A DNA stretch of 64,000 bases from Sphingobium sp. 66-54 (GTDB lineage: Bacteria > Pseudomonadota > Alphaproteobacteria > Sphingomonadales > Sphingomonadaceae): NCBI GenBank assembly GCA_001899715.1, contig MKWI01000018.1, positions 1-64,000 of the forward strand. Direction: 5' to 3'. Below are positions 30,546 through 38,382 of the stretch, in pieces. Made by a program: the position numbers and the translations under genes. Numbering within the stretch: position 1 is the first letter of the stretch; each line of letters opens with the position of its first letter. The notes below the pieces were generated by a model that saw only the letters and a list, made by a program, of their open reading frames with translations, did no database searches and was not told the DNA's origin.

Positions 30546-32072
30546 ATGGCCATGACCGACCTCGCGCCCCTCCGCCTTTTCAACAGCCTGACGCGGCAGA
30601 TCGAGCCGTTTACGCCCGTCCACCCCGGCGAGGCGCGCGTCTATAGCTGCGGGCCGACGGTCTATAATTATCAGCATATCGGCAACATGCGCGCTTATGT
30701 GTTCGCCGATACGCTTGGGCGCACGCTGCGCTTCAAGGGCTATAAGCTGCGCCACATCATCAACATCACCGATGTCGGCCACCTCACCTCGGATGCCGAC
30801 GCGGGCGACGACAAGATGGAGAAGGCGGCGGCCAGCCTCGGCAAGTCCGCATGGGATATCGCGGCTTTCTACACCGGCGAGTTCAAGCAGGACCTGCGCC
30901 GGCTCAACATCCGCGATCCCCACCGCTGGACGGTCGCCACCGAATACATCCCGCAGATGATCGAGGCGGCGAAGGCGATCGCCGACAAGCATTGCTACGA
31001 GCTACCCTCCGGCCTGTATTTCGACGTCTCGACCGTAGCCGACTATGGCCGCCTTGCGCGCGCCGCCACCGAGGAAGGCGAGGGCCGCATCGACGAGGTG
31101 GAAGGCAAGCGCCACGGGGCCGATTTCGCGATCTGGCGCCGCACGCCCGAGGGTGAGACACGGCAGATGGAGTGGGACTCGCCCTGGGGCCGGGGCGCAC
31201 CGGGCTGGCATCTCGAATGCTCGGTGATGAGCCGGGCGGAACTGGGCCTGCCGTTCGACATCCACACCGGCGGCATCGACCATCGCGAGATTCACCACCC
31301 CAACGAGATCGCGCAGAATCAGGCGATCCAGGGCTATGACGCGCATCATGGCGGGCTCGACTGCGCCCAGCATTCGGGCGCGCGCATGTGGATGCACAAC
31401 AACTTCCTGATCGACCGCGGCGGCAAGATGAGCAAGTCGGCGGGCGAATTCCTGCGCCTGCAACTCCTGGTCGATCGCGGCTACCACCCGCTTGCCTACC
31501 GGCTCCTCTGCCTCCAGGCGCATTATCGCAGCGAACTGGAATTCTCCTGGGACAATCTCGGCGCCGCGCTCACCCGCTTGAAGCGCATGGTGATGGGCGT
31601 GGCAGCGCTCAAGGAGCGGGCGGCGAACCTCGCACTGCCCGCCGCACCGGAGGGCGGCTGGACAGCGGAAGCGCTTGCGGCCAGCGTCGGCGGCAAGCTC
31701 GCGCCATTCGTCGCACGCTTCGACGCGGCCGTCTCGGACGACCTCAACACCGCCGTGGCGCTCACCGTGCTGGACGAAGTGATCGCGCTCAAGAAGGTCG
31801 ATCTTGTCGAGAAGCTCGCTGTCATCGCCGCGATGGACGGCGTGCTGGGTCTCGATCTTCTCGCCCTGTCGCGCACCGACTTGCGCCTGCGCCCGGCCAG
31901 CGCCACCCTCGGCGAGTCGGACATCGAGGCGACGCTGGCGGAGCGCAAAGCCGCGCGTGCAGAGAAGGACTTCACCCGCTCGGATGCGCTGCGCGATACA
32001 TTGCTCGCCGCCGGGGTCGAAGTGATGGACGGCGACCCGCTGGGCTGGGAGTGGAGGCTCGACAATGGCTGA
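30546..32072 (+). CDS. cysS: Cysteinyl-tRNA synthetase
   Basis: About 508 residues, class I. The nucleotide site is HIGN in YSCGPTVYNYQHIGNMR (near 45), and KMSKS lies in GGKMSKSAGEF. Zinc ligands are the Cys of SCGP, the Cys of WHLECSVM, and His in HHPNE. The C-terminal anticodon domain is slightly longer than in E. coli. ATGs at 30546 and 30552 are both possible starts; neither has a strong ribosome site. No cysteine-rich leader peptide is present. Its end overlaps the following dehydrogenase by 8 bp. Confidence 0.97.
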   Translation: MAMTDLAPLRLFNSLTRQIEPFTPVHPGEARVYSCGPTVYNYQHIGNMRAYVFADTLGRTLRFKGYKLRHIINITDVGHLTSDADAGDDKMEKAAASLGKSAWDIAAFYTGEFKQDLRRLNIRDPHRWTVATEYIPQMIEAAKAIADKHCYELPSGLYFDVSTVADYGRLARAATEEGEGRIDEVEGKRHGADFAIWRRTPEGETRQMEWDSPWGRGAPGWHLECSVMSRAELGLPFDIHTGGIDHREIHHPNEIAQNQAIQGYDAHHGGLDCAQHSGARMWMHNNFLIDRGGKMSKSAGEFLRLQLLVDRGYHPLAYRLLCLQAHYRSELEFSWDNLGAALTRLKRMVMGVAALKERAANLALPAAPEGGWTAEALAASVGGKLAPFVARFDAAVSDDLNTAVALTVLDEVIALKKVDLVEKLAVIAAMDGVLGLDLLALSRTDLRLRPASATLGESDIEATLAERKAARAEKDFTRSDALRDTLLAAGVEVMDGDPLGWEWRLDNG

Positions 32073-33018
32073 CAAGCACATCCTCGTTTTTCCCGAGCGT
32101 TACCGCGCGCAACTCGCCCCGCTGCTGCCGGAGTCGGTAGAACTGCGCTGCTTCTCCACTCTGGCGGAGGCGCTGGAGTTGGCGCCGCAGGCCGAGATCG
32201 GCTGGTTCGACGAATGGGCATCCGGCGCATACAGCCAGGGGCCGCGCGCGGCGGTGAACGCCAAATGGATCAACACCGTCATCGTCGGGCTCGATGCCTT
32301 CCCGGTACGCGAGATGGTCGCGCGCGGGCAGATCTTCACCAACGGCGCGGGCATGATGCCGGACGTGGTGGCGGACTTCGCGGTGCTCGGCGTGCTCGCG
32401 CTCGCCAAGCGGCTGGACGAGGTGGTGCGCGCGCACGACCGGCGCGAATGGCTGAGCGGCCCGCCCGGCCCGATGGAGATGCTCGGCAGCAAGGCGCTGA
32501 TTCTCGGCTATGGCGCCATCGGCCGCGAGATCGGCACGCGGCTGCGCGCCTTCGGCGTCGACGTGACGGGGGTGCGCCGCTCGCCCGATCCCGATCCGGC
32601 GATCATCGGCGCGGACGCCTGGCGCGCAAAGCTGGACGCATATGACCATATCGTCATCGCCGCGCCCAACACGGCCGAAACCCAGGCGATGATCGGCGCG
32701 GATGAGTTGGCGGCGATGAAGCCCACGGCGCGTATCGTCAACATCGCGCGCGGCGACCTGATCGACCAGCCGGCGCTCATCGCCGCGCTGGAGGAAAAGC
32801 GCATCGGCGGCGCGTTCCTGGACGTGACCACGCCCGAACCTCTGCCCCGCGATCATCCGCTCTGGGGCGCGCCCAACACGCTTGTCACCATGCATCTCTC
32901 CGGCCAGAGCCAGACCTCCGCCTTCCGCCGGGGTGCCGAGCGCTTCCTCAAGAACCTGAAGCATTATCTGGCCGGCGAGCCGCTGGAGCATGTCGTCGAC
33001 CTGACGCGGGGTTATTAG
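32065..33018 (+). CDS. D-2-hydroxyacid dehydrogenase
   Basis: A 317-residue NAD(P)-dependent oxidoreductase that interconverts 2-keto and D-2-hydroxy acids. The Rossmann motif is LGYGAIGREIG near residue 150. The catalytic arginine is in NIARGDLID, the glutamate is probably in TTPEPLPRDHP, and the histidine is in VTMHLSGQ. The substrate is unclear; overall it resembles the glyoxylate/hydroxypyruvate-reductase branch. The start overlaps cysS, so both come from one mRNA. A copy of the 77-bp palindrome follows the stop. Confidence 0.88.
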   Translation: MADKHILVFPERYRAQLAPLLPESVELRCFSTLAEALELAPQAEIGWFDEWASGAYSQGPRAAVNAKWINTVIVGLDAFPVREMVARGQIFTNGAGMMPDVVADFAVLGVLALAKRLDEVVRAHDRREWLSGPPGPMEMLGSKALILGYGAIGREIGTRLRAFGVDVTGVRRSPDPDPAIIGADAWRAKLDAYDHIVIAAPNTAETQAMIGADELAAMKPTARIVNIARGDLIDQPALIAALEEKRIGGAFLDVTTPEPLPRDHPLWGAPNTLVTMHLSGQSQTSAFRRGAERFLKNLKHYLAGEPLEHVVDLTRGY

Positions 33019-33046
33019 AGCAGCCTGATTCAGGCGGGACCTTGTC

Positions 33047-33120
33047 GTGCTCCTGCGCAGGCAGGGGCCCGGCGCACGAGCGGTTCTTTTTTCCGTTTAG
33101 CTCCTGCCTCACAGAAGCAC
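33047..33120. repeat. 77-bp dispersed palindromic element, copy C (decayed)
   Basis: The left arm GTGCTCCTGCGCAGGCAGG is intact; the right arm has several changes (GCTCCTGCCTCACAGAAGCAC). The flank CCTTGTC before it matches copy A, and the flank CGATCCCCTCTCG.GCGGACG after it matches copy E, so the ancestral unit may be longer than 77 bp. It lies between convergent genes. The rest of this gap (to 33280) holds a CCCCAAG-N5-CTTGGGG hairpin and no gene. Confidence 0.7.
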
Positions 33121-33279
33121 CGATCCCCTCTCGTGCGGACGAACTCTAGCGCACCGGGGTAAAGCTGCCCCCCAAGCTCGTCTTGGGGAGCGGGACAAAC
33201 GCAACGCTGGAAGGATCCCTCCACTCGCTTCGGCCGGTCCCTCTCCCCCGAGCCGGCGCGCGGGGCGGATTGGCAACTC

Positions 33280-34992
33280 TCAGTCCGCCGCCACCTCTCC
33301 CACCTTGCGCGCCGCCGCGAGGGCATCGGCAAGCTTCGCGCGGAAACGCGCCGCCGGTGGGCGCACGCCGTGGGAGTGCAGTATGTGACGCACCGCCGGG
33401 CGGGCGCCGGCAATGTAGAGCTGGGCGTGGCGCCGCGCGATCTTGCGCGCGAACGCCTCTATGGTGGTCGCGCCGGTCGAATCGAGCACCGGTACGTCCG
33501 AGAGGTCGATCACATAGACACGCGGCGTCTCGCCCAGCCGGTCGAGCGCGGCCGAGACGGCGCCCGCCGCGCCAAAGAAGAACGCGCCGGAGATACGGCA
33601 CACCGCCACGTCCCGATCGACCGGACCGGCCTTCGCAAACGGCACGTGGCCGTCCTCACGATCGCTGTCGGCACGGTCGGGCTCGATCATCGGCGAGCCG
33701 CCTTCCACCTCGATCGCCTGCGCCATGCGATGGAGAAACAGCAGCGCGCCCAGACTGAAGCCGACGAGGATGCCGAGGCTCAGATCACGGAAGATGACCA
33801 GCAGGAACGTCACCGCCAGCACCAGCGCATCCCCGCGTGAGGCGCGCAGCAGCGTCATCATCTGGTCGCGCGCCATCATGGTCCAGGCGACGGTCGCCAG
33901 CACGCCAGCCAGCGCGGCGAGCGGAATGTAGCTGGCGAGCGGCGCCGCCACGAGCATGAAGGTGAGCAGGAACAACGCGTGCAGCATCCCGGCCACCGGC
34001 CCGCGCGCGCCGGCGCGGACGTTGGTGGCGGTCCGCGCGATGGTGCCGGTCACGCAGATGCCGCCGAACAGCGCGCTGCCGACATTGGCCGCGCCCTGCG
34101 CCACCAGTTCGCAGTTGGAACGGTGCCGCCCGCCGCTCATGCTGTCCGCCACCACGGCGGAGAGCAGGCTTTCGATCGCGCCGAGCAGGGTGAAGGAGAC
34201 GGCGGCCGGCAACATCTCCATGACGCGCGCGGGCGAGAGGTCCGGCAGATGCGGCGCGGGCAGGCTGCCGGGAATGCCGCCGAAGCGCGAGCCGATCGTC
34301 TCCACCGGCAGCGCCAGCAGCGCGCAGACCGCCGCCGTGGCCGCCACCGCGATGAGATAGGCCGGCCAGTGCGGTCGCCACTTGCGGCACGCAAAGATGA
34401 CGAAGATGGCGAGCAAAGCTTGCGAGACCGCCGCCGCGTTGAGGCTGGGCAGCGCTCCGCCGAGCGCAACCAGCTTGGGCACCAGCTCGCCCGGCTCCGG
34501 CCCGCCAAGGGTCAGCCCGAGCAGATCCTTGAGCTGGCTCGCCAGGATGATGACCGCAATGCCGGCGGTGAACCCCACCGTCACCGGGTAGGGGATGAAC
34601 TTGACGAAGATGCCGAAGCGCAGCCAGCCCACCGCCATCAGCATCAGGCCGGAGAGGAAGGTGGCGATCAGCAGCCCGTCGACGCCATGTTGCGCCACCG
34701 TTGCTGCCACCAGCACGATGAAGGCGCCGGCCGGCCCGCCGATCTGGAAGCGGCTGCCCCCCAGCAGCGAGACGAGGAAACCGCCGACGATGGCGGTGTA
34801 AAGCCCCCGCTCCGGTCCGACGCCCGACGCAATGGCGATCGCCATGGAGAGCGGCAGCGCGACGATCGCCACCGTCAGCCCGGCCAGTGCGTCGGCCTTG
34901 AGGCCGGCGAGGTCATAACCCTCGCGCAGCACCGTCACCAGCTTGGGCGTATAAAGCGCAGCAAAGGTCGGCCTGGCGGCGGGCGCGCTCAT
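33280..34992 (-). CDS. SulP-family anion transporter with STAS domain
   Basis: A 570-residue SLC26/SulP inner-membrane transporter, likely for sulfate, bicarbonate or another anion. About 12-14 hydrophobic segments run from residue 30 to 420, including the signature SMAIAIASGVGPERGLYTAIVGG. A cytoplasmic STAS domain follows from about 455 (VAVCRISGAFFFGAAG, VYVIDLSDVPVLDSTGATTIEAF). The DST serine in the STAS domain is the usual phosphorylation-type position. Substrate cannot be decided by eye. The start overlaps the XRE gene by 4 bp, so the two form an operon. Confidence 0.93.
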   Translation of the reverse strand: MSAPAARPTFAALYTPKLVTVLREGYDLAGLKADALAGLTVAIVALPLSMAIAIASGVGPERGLYTAIVGGFLVSLLGGSRFQIGGPAGAFIVLVAATVAQHGVDGLLIATFLSGLMLMAVGWLRFGIFVKFIPYPVTVGFTAGIAVIILASQLKDLLGLTLGGPEPGELVPKLVALGGALPSLNAAAVSQALLAIFVIFACRKWRPHWPAYLIAVAATAAVCALLALPVETIGSRFGGIPGSLPAPHLPDLSPARVMEMLPAAVSFTLLGAIESLLSAVVADSMSGGRHRSNCELVAQGAANVGSALFGGICVTGTIARTATNVRAGARGPVAGMLHALFLLTFMLVAAPLASYIPLAALAGVLATVAWTMMARDQMMTLLRASRGDALVLAVTFLLVIFRDLSLGILVGFSLGALLFLHRMAQAIEVEGGSPMIEPDRADSDREDGHVPFAKAGPVDRDVAVCRISGAFFFGAAGAVSAALDRLGETPRVYVIDLSDVPVLDSTGATTIEAFARKIARRHAQLYIAGARPAVRHILHSHGVRPPAARFRAKLADALAAARKVGEVAAD

Positions 34993-35255
34993 GCCTCGTC
35001 CCGCCGGACCGGCCGCTTGAGCCGCACGCCGCGCCCGCCCTCCAGGCTAGGTGCATCCTCGCCGATCAGGTCCACGCCCGCCGCATTCAGCGCCTCGACC
35101 ACCTTGGTCAGACTGTCGACGATGCCACGCACATTGCCGTCGCTCGCCTCCATCCGCCGGATTGTCGGCAGCGACACGCCGGACAACTCGGCCAACTGGC
35201 GCTGGTCGATGCCGAGCAGGGCGCGGGCGGCGCGCATCTGAGCCGATGTCATCAT
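34989..35255 (-). CDS. Small XRE-family transcriptional regulator
   Basis: An 88-residue helix-turn-helix protein. HTH_3-like residues 6-35 read QMRAARALLGIDQRQLAELSG with recognition helix VSLPTIRRMEASDG, followed by a short helical tail ending in an Arg-rich segment. It has no ligand domain. It overlaps the SulP gene and is preceded by an AT-rich region with three inverted repeats, so it probably autoregulates the pair. Starts at 35255 and 35252 (tandem ATGs) are both possible. Confidence 0.88.
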   Translation of the reverse strand: MMTSAQMRAARALLGIDQRQLAELSGVSLPTIRRMEASDGNVRGIVDSLTKVVEALNAAGVDLIGEDAPSLEGGRGVRLKRPVRRDEA

Positions 35256-35265
35256 ACGAGTCGCT

Positions 35266-35320
35266 TATCAGATTTCATTACTGATATCTAGAATATCACT
35301 ATCGGAGTTATTGATCCGAT
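35266..35320 (-). promoter_or_regulatory. Three adjacent inverted repeats upstream of the XRE-SulP operon
   Basis: Within 55 bp of AT-rich DNA: TATCAG-N9-CTGATA (35266-35286), GATAT-N5-ATATC (35283-35297) and ATCGGA-N8-TCCGAT (35301-35320), all perfect. They begin 11 bp upstream of the XRE start and are candidate operators for the XRE protein or another repressor. Confidence 0.55.
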
Positions 35321-35415
35321 TATTAGGGATTTTCCATCGGACCTTCTTACCGGCTACCCCGCTTCAGCAACCGGCATGAAGAGAGGCGGCCCCTCCAGCG
35401 CAAAACCGTGCAACC

Positions 35416-35452
35416 GGCTTGCTTCGCAAGCCCCGAAAGCGTAGGGGCTTGC
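35416..35452 (+). promoter_or_regulatory. Two mutually exclusive hairpins upstream of aroG
   Basis: GGCTTGC-TTC-GCAAGCC (35416-35432) and GCAAGCCCC-N9-GGGGCTTGC (35426-35452) are both perfect stems and share the strand 35426-35432, so only one can form. They lie 53-89 bp upstream of aroG. This is the layout of a switchable leader, but no aromatic-rich leader peptide was found; the only small ORF (35376-35444) has no Phe, Tyr or Trp. The first hairpin is the more local and forms first. Confidence 0.45.
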
Positions 35453-35504
35453 CCCCGGCTGGACGCACACCATCTTGTGGTCCGGCAGATGGAGTTCGTG
35501 ACAG

Positions 35505-36878
35505 ATGAAGGCGACCTGGAACCCCGCAAGCTGGCGGGACCATGAGGGGCTGCAAATGCCCGATTATCGCGACGCAGCGGCGCTTGCCGCGGCGGAGGCC
35601 CAGCTTGGCAGCTATCCGCCGCTGGTCTTTGCCGGCGAGGCGCGCAGCCTCAAGACGGATCTGGCCAAGGTTGCCACCGGCGAGGCGTTCCTGCTGCAAG
35701 GCGGCGATTGCGCCGAGAGCTTTGCCGAGTTCCACCCCAACAACATCCGCGATACCTTCCGCGTGCTGTTGCAGATGGCGGTGGTGCTCACCTTCGCCAG
35801 CAAGCTGCCGGTGGTGAAGGTCGGCCGCATGGCGGGCCAGTTCGCCAAGCCGCGCTCGGCCGCGACCGAGACGATAGATGGCGTCGAGCTGCCCAGCTAT
35901 CGCGGCGACAATGTGAACGATATCAGCTTCACCGCCGACGCGCGCGAGCCCAATCCGCAGCGCATGGTGCGTGCCTACAATCAGTCCGCCGCCACGCTCA
36001 ATCTGCTGCGCGCCTTCTCGACCGGCGGCTATGCCAGCCTCGACAAGGTGCACGGCTGGATGCTGGATTTCATGGGCCGCAGCCCGTGGGCCAAGAAGTT
36101 CCAGGAGATGGCCGACCGCATCGGCGAGACACTGGATTTCATGAAGGCGTGCGGCCTCAGCCCGGAGACGGTGCCCCAGCTCGGCGGTACCAGCTTCTAC
36201 ACCAGCCACGAAGCGCTGCTGCTCCCTTACGAGCAGGCGCTGACCCGGCAGGATTCGCTCACCGGCGACTGGTATGACACCAGCGCGCACATGCTCTGGA
36301 TCGGCGACCGCACGCGCTTCGTCGGCTCGGCGCATGTCGAGTATCTGCGCGGCATCGGCAACCCCATCGGCATGAAGTGTGGCCCCAGCCTGGCGCCGGA
36401 CGACCTGCTGCGCATGCTCGACATCCTCAATCCCGCGCGCGAGCCGGGGCGGATGACGCTCATCACCCGCTTCGGCCACGACAAGATCGAGACCGGCCTG
36501 CCGCCGCTGGTGCGCGCGGTGCTGCGCGAGGGGCATCCGGTGGTGTGGTCCTGCGACCCGATGCACGGCAACGTCATCAAGGCCGCCAACGGCTACAAGA
36601 CGCGGCCGTTCGAGCGCATCCTCGCGGAAGTGCGCGGCTTCTTTGCCGTGCATCGCGCGGAGGGCAGCTTCGGCGGCGGCATCCATGCCGAGATGACCGG
36701 CCAGAACGTCACCGAATGCACCGGCGGCGCGGTGGCCGTGACCGAGCAGAGTCTGGCGGACCGCTACCACACTCATTGCGACCCGCGCCTCAACGCCGCG
36801 CAGAGCCTGGAGCTGGCCTTCCTGATCGCCGAAATGCTCAACGACGAGCTGGCCGAGCGCCGCAAAGCCGCCGCCTGA
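35505..36878 (+). CDS. aroG: 3-Deoxy-7-phosphoheptulonate synthase, class II
   Basis: A 457-residue class II (plant-like) DAHP synthase, the first step of the shikimate pathway, joining PEP and erythrose 4-phosphate. Family segments: [17 protein letters not shown] at the start, [15 protein letters not shown] (metal-binding Cys), [25 protein letters not shown], and [18 protein letters not shown]. It begins at the ATG at 35505, as in sphingomonad homologues. Feedback regulation in this class occurs through N-terminal and inserted helices. A two-hairpin structure lies upstream. It is a single-gene unit. Confidence 0.96.
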   Translation: MKATWNPASWRDHEGLQMPDYRDAAALAAAEAQLGSYPPLVFAGEARSLKTDLAKVATGEAFLLQGGDCAESFAEFHPNNIRDTFRVLLQMAVVLTFASKLPVVKVGRMAGQFAKPRSAATETIDGVELPSYRGDNVNDISFTADAREPNPQRMVRAYNQSAATLNLLRAFSTGGYASLDKVHGWMLDFMGRSPWAKKFQEMADRIGETLDFMKACGLSPETVPQLGGTSFYTSHEALLLPYEQALTRQDSLTGDWYDTSAHMLWIGDRTRFVGSAHVEYLRGIGNPIGMKCGPSLAPDDLLRMLDILNPAREPGRMTLITRFGHDKIETGLPPLVRAVLREGHPVVWSCDPMHGNVIKAANGYKTRPFERILAEVRGFFAVHRAEGSFGGGIHAEMTGQNVTECTGGAVAVTEQSLADRYHTHCDPRLNAAQSLELAFLIAEMLNDELAERRKAAA

Positions 36879-36920
36879 CTCGGGTGTGCCGGCCTGTCGC
36901 CGGCAAGCCTCGCGACTCGC

Positions 36921-36957
36921 AGTTCGAATCCGCCTCACGCGGGGCGGATTCGGCTGC
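36921..36957 (+). other. Hairpin after aroG
   Basis: CGAATCCGCC-N8-GGCGGATTCG is a perfect 10-bp stem that can extend outward. No T run follows. The GTTCGAATC inside resembles a tRNA T-arm but no tRNA can be folded here. Confidence 0.5.
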
Positions 36958-37000
36958 CTTCACCCTTGCGTAAACCGCATTCTCTGCCGATAAGGTAGGC

Positions 37001-37435
37001 ATGCTTTCGCAACGCACGCGTTATTCGATCCGCGCCCTCCAGCATCTCGCGCGGCACTATGGCGAGGGGCCGATCCAGCTTGCCGATATCGCCACCGCGC
37101 AGAACATCCCGGCCAAGTTCCTCACCGTGATCCTCTCGGAACTGAGTCGGGCCGGCCTGGTCGCCACGCGGCGCGGGCGGGACGGCGGCTATTGGCTGGC
37201 GCTGGCGCCGATCGACATTCGCTACGGCGACATCTTCCGCCTGACCGACGGCGCGCTGGCGCTGGTGCCGTGCGCCAGCCGCTTCGCTCACCAGCCGTGC
37301 AAGAACTGTCTGCCGGAAGACGAGTGCGAGCTGCGCCGCATCATGCTAAAAGTGCGCGACGAAACAGCCGCCATCCTCGACACGCTCACCTTGGCCGACA
37401 AGTTCGAGCTGGCGGAGGAGGATCGGATCGCGTGA
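37001..37435 (+). CDS. Rrf2-family transcriptional regulator with four cysteines
   Basis: A 144-residue winged-helix repressor. The HTH spans IQLADIATAQNIPAKFLTVIL (about 25-45), then the wing RRGRDGGYWLALAP. The sensor region has Cys91, Cys100, Cys103 and Cys109 (PCASRF, QPCKNC, DEC), enough to hold an Fe-S cluster as in IscR, NsrR and RsrR. The exact cluster type cannot be predicted. Signals could be oxidants, nitric oxide or iron-sulfur status. It overlaps the GFA gene by 4 bp (GTGA) and opens a three-gene operon. Confidence 0.92.
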   Translation: MLSQRTRYSIRALQHLARHYGEGPIQLADIATAQNIPAKFLTVILSELSRAGLVATRRGRDGGYWLALAPIDIRYGDIFRLTDGALALVPCASRFAHQPCKNCLPEDECELRRIMLKVRDETAAILDTLTLADKFELAEEDRIA

Positions 37436-37920
37436 AACGGCTCGACATCATCGCAACCGGCGGCTGCCAGTGCGGCGCCGTGCGCTACCGGACGACGCAG
37501 CTTCTCGATAACGCCCATATCTGCCATTGCCGCATGTGCCAGAAGGCGGTCGGCAATCTGTTCGCGGCGCTTGTCGGCGCGCCCAACGACCGGCTGGAAT
37601 GGACGCGCGGGACACCGGCAACCTTCGCCTCCTCCGATCTTGCCGAGCGCGGCTTCTGCGCAGCGTGCGGCACGCCCTTATTCTATCACGGCAAGGACTC
37701 GCCGCGTACCGGCCTCACCATCGGCTCGCTCGACGACCCGGACCTTGCACCGCCGGGCATACAGGTCGGCATGGAGGGCCGCCGCGCCGTTATCGACCTG
37801 CTGGCAACCCTCCCCGACTGCGGCACGACAGAAACCGACATGGCGCAGGAAGCGCCGGTCATCCGCGCCAGCAACCACCAGCACCCCGATCACGATACGG
37901 AGCAATGGCCACCACAATGA
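37432..37920 (+). CDS. GFA-family zinc protein (glutathione-dependent formaldehyde-activating-like)
   Basis: A 162-residue Mss4-like zinc protein. Zinc-binding cysteines are Cys12/Cys14 (GGCQCGAVRY), Cys31/Cys33/Cys36 (CHCRMC) and Cys76/Cys79 (CAACG). The original family member was proposed to speed S-hydroxymethylglutathione formation; many paralogues have unknown roles. It starts at GTG 37432, after GGAGGAGG, overlapping the Rrf2 stop. The operon with a redox-type regulator and an ArsC-like protein points to thiol or electrophile stress. Confidence 0.9.
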   Translation: MKRLDIIATGGCQCGAVRYRTTQLLDNAHICHCRMCQKAVGNLFAALVGAPNDRLEWTRGTPATFASSDLAERGFCAACGTPLFYHGKDSPRTGLTIGSLDDPDLAPPGIQVGMEGRRAVIDLLATLPDCGTTETDMAQEAPVIRASNHQHPDHDTEQWPPQ

Positions 37921-38264
37921 CCATCACCCTGCACGGCATCCCCAATTGCGATACAGTGAAGAAGGCCCGCGCCTGGCTGGACGGGCAAGGCGCCACGTAC
38001 GAATTCCGCGATTACAAAAAAGCACCGCCGAGCCCGGAGGAACTGCAAGGCTGGATCGCCCAGACCGGTTGGGAACCGCTGCTCAACAAGGCCGGCACGA
38101 CCTTCCGCAAGCTGCCCGACGCCGACAAGGCCGGGCTGGATGAGGAGAAGGCCATCGCGCTGATGGTCGCCAACCCCTCCCTCATCAAACGGCCGGTGGT
38201 GACGGGCGCAAGCACCTTGCTCGTTGGCTTCAGGCCGGATCAGTGGAGCACAGTGCTGGACTGA
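37917..38264 (+). CDS. ArsC/Spx-family thioredoxin-fold protein
   Basis: A 115-residue ArsC-family protein (YffB/MgsR type). The single active-site cysteine is in HGIPNCDTVKKAR (Cys near residue 11). The family's RDYKKAPPSPEEL and RPVVTGAS..LVGFRPDQW follow. Classical arsenate reductase needs extra catalytic residues that I cannot confirm, so arsenate reduction is uncertain; glutathione-dependent thiol reductase is equally likely. It overlaps the GFA stop (ATGA). An in-frame ATG at 37905 is an alternative start. Confidence 0.88.
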   Translation: MTITLHGIPNCDTVKKARAWLDGQGATYEFRDYKKAPPSPEELQGWIAQTGWEPLLNKAGTTFRKLPDADKAGLDEEKAIALMVANPSLIKRPVVTGASTLLVGFRPDQWSTVLD

Positions 38265-38272
38265 GCTTCCTT

Positions 38273-38349
38273 GTGCTCCTGCGCAGGCAGGAGCCCAGGG
38301 CGGCAAGGAACGGCCGCTGGGCCTTGGGCGCCTGCCAGCGCAGGAGCAC
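38273..38349. repeat. 77-bp dispersed palindromic element, copy D
   Basis: GTGCTCCTGCGCAGGCAGG on the left, CCTGCCAGCGCAGGAGCAC on the right. It begins 8 bp after the ArsC-like gene and ends 33 bp before the end of the convergent efflux gene. Confidence 0.85.
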
Positions 38350-38382
38350 AGGCTGGCTGCGTTCCCCAATGCAGGCGAGCGC

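Noticed and set aside
35376..35444. Small ORF upstream of aroG as a leader peptide.
   Set aside because: It has no Phe, Tyr or Trp codon and no convincing ribosome site.
36921..36957. GTTCGAATC looked like a tRNA T-loop.
   Set aside because: No acceptor, D or anticodon arm can be paired around it; the sequence is one arm of a 10-bp hairpin after aroG.
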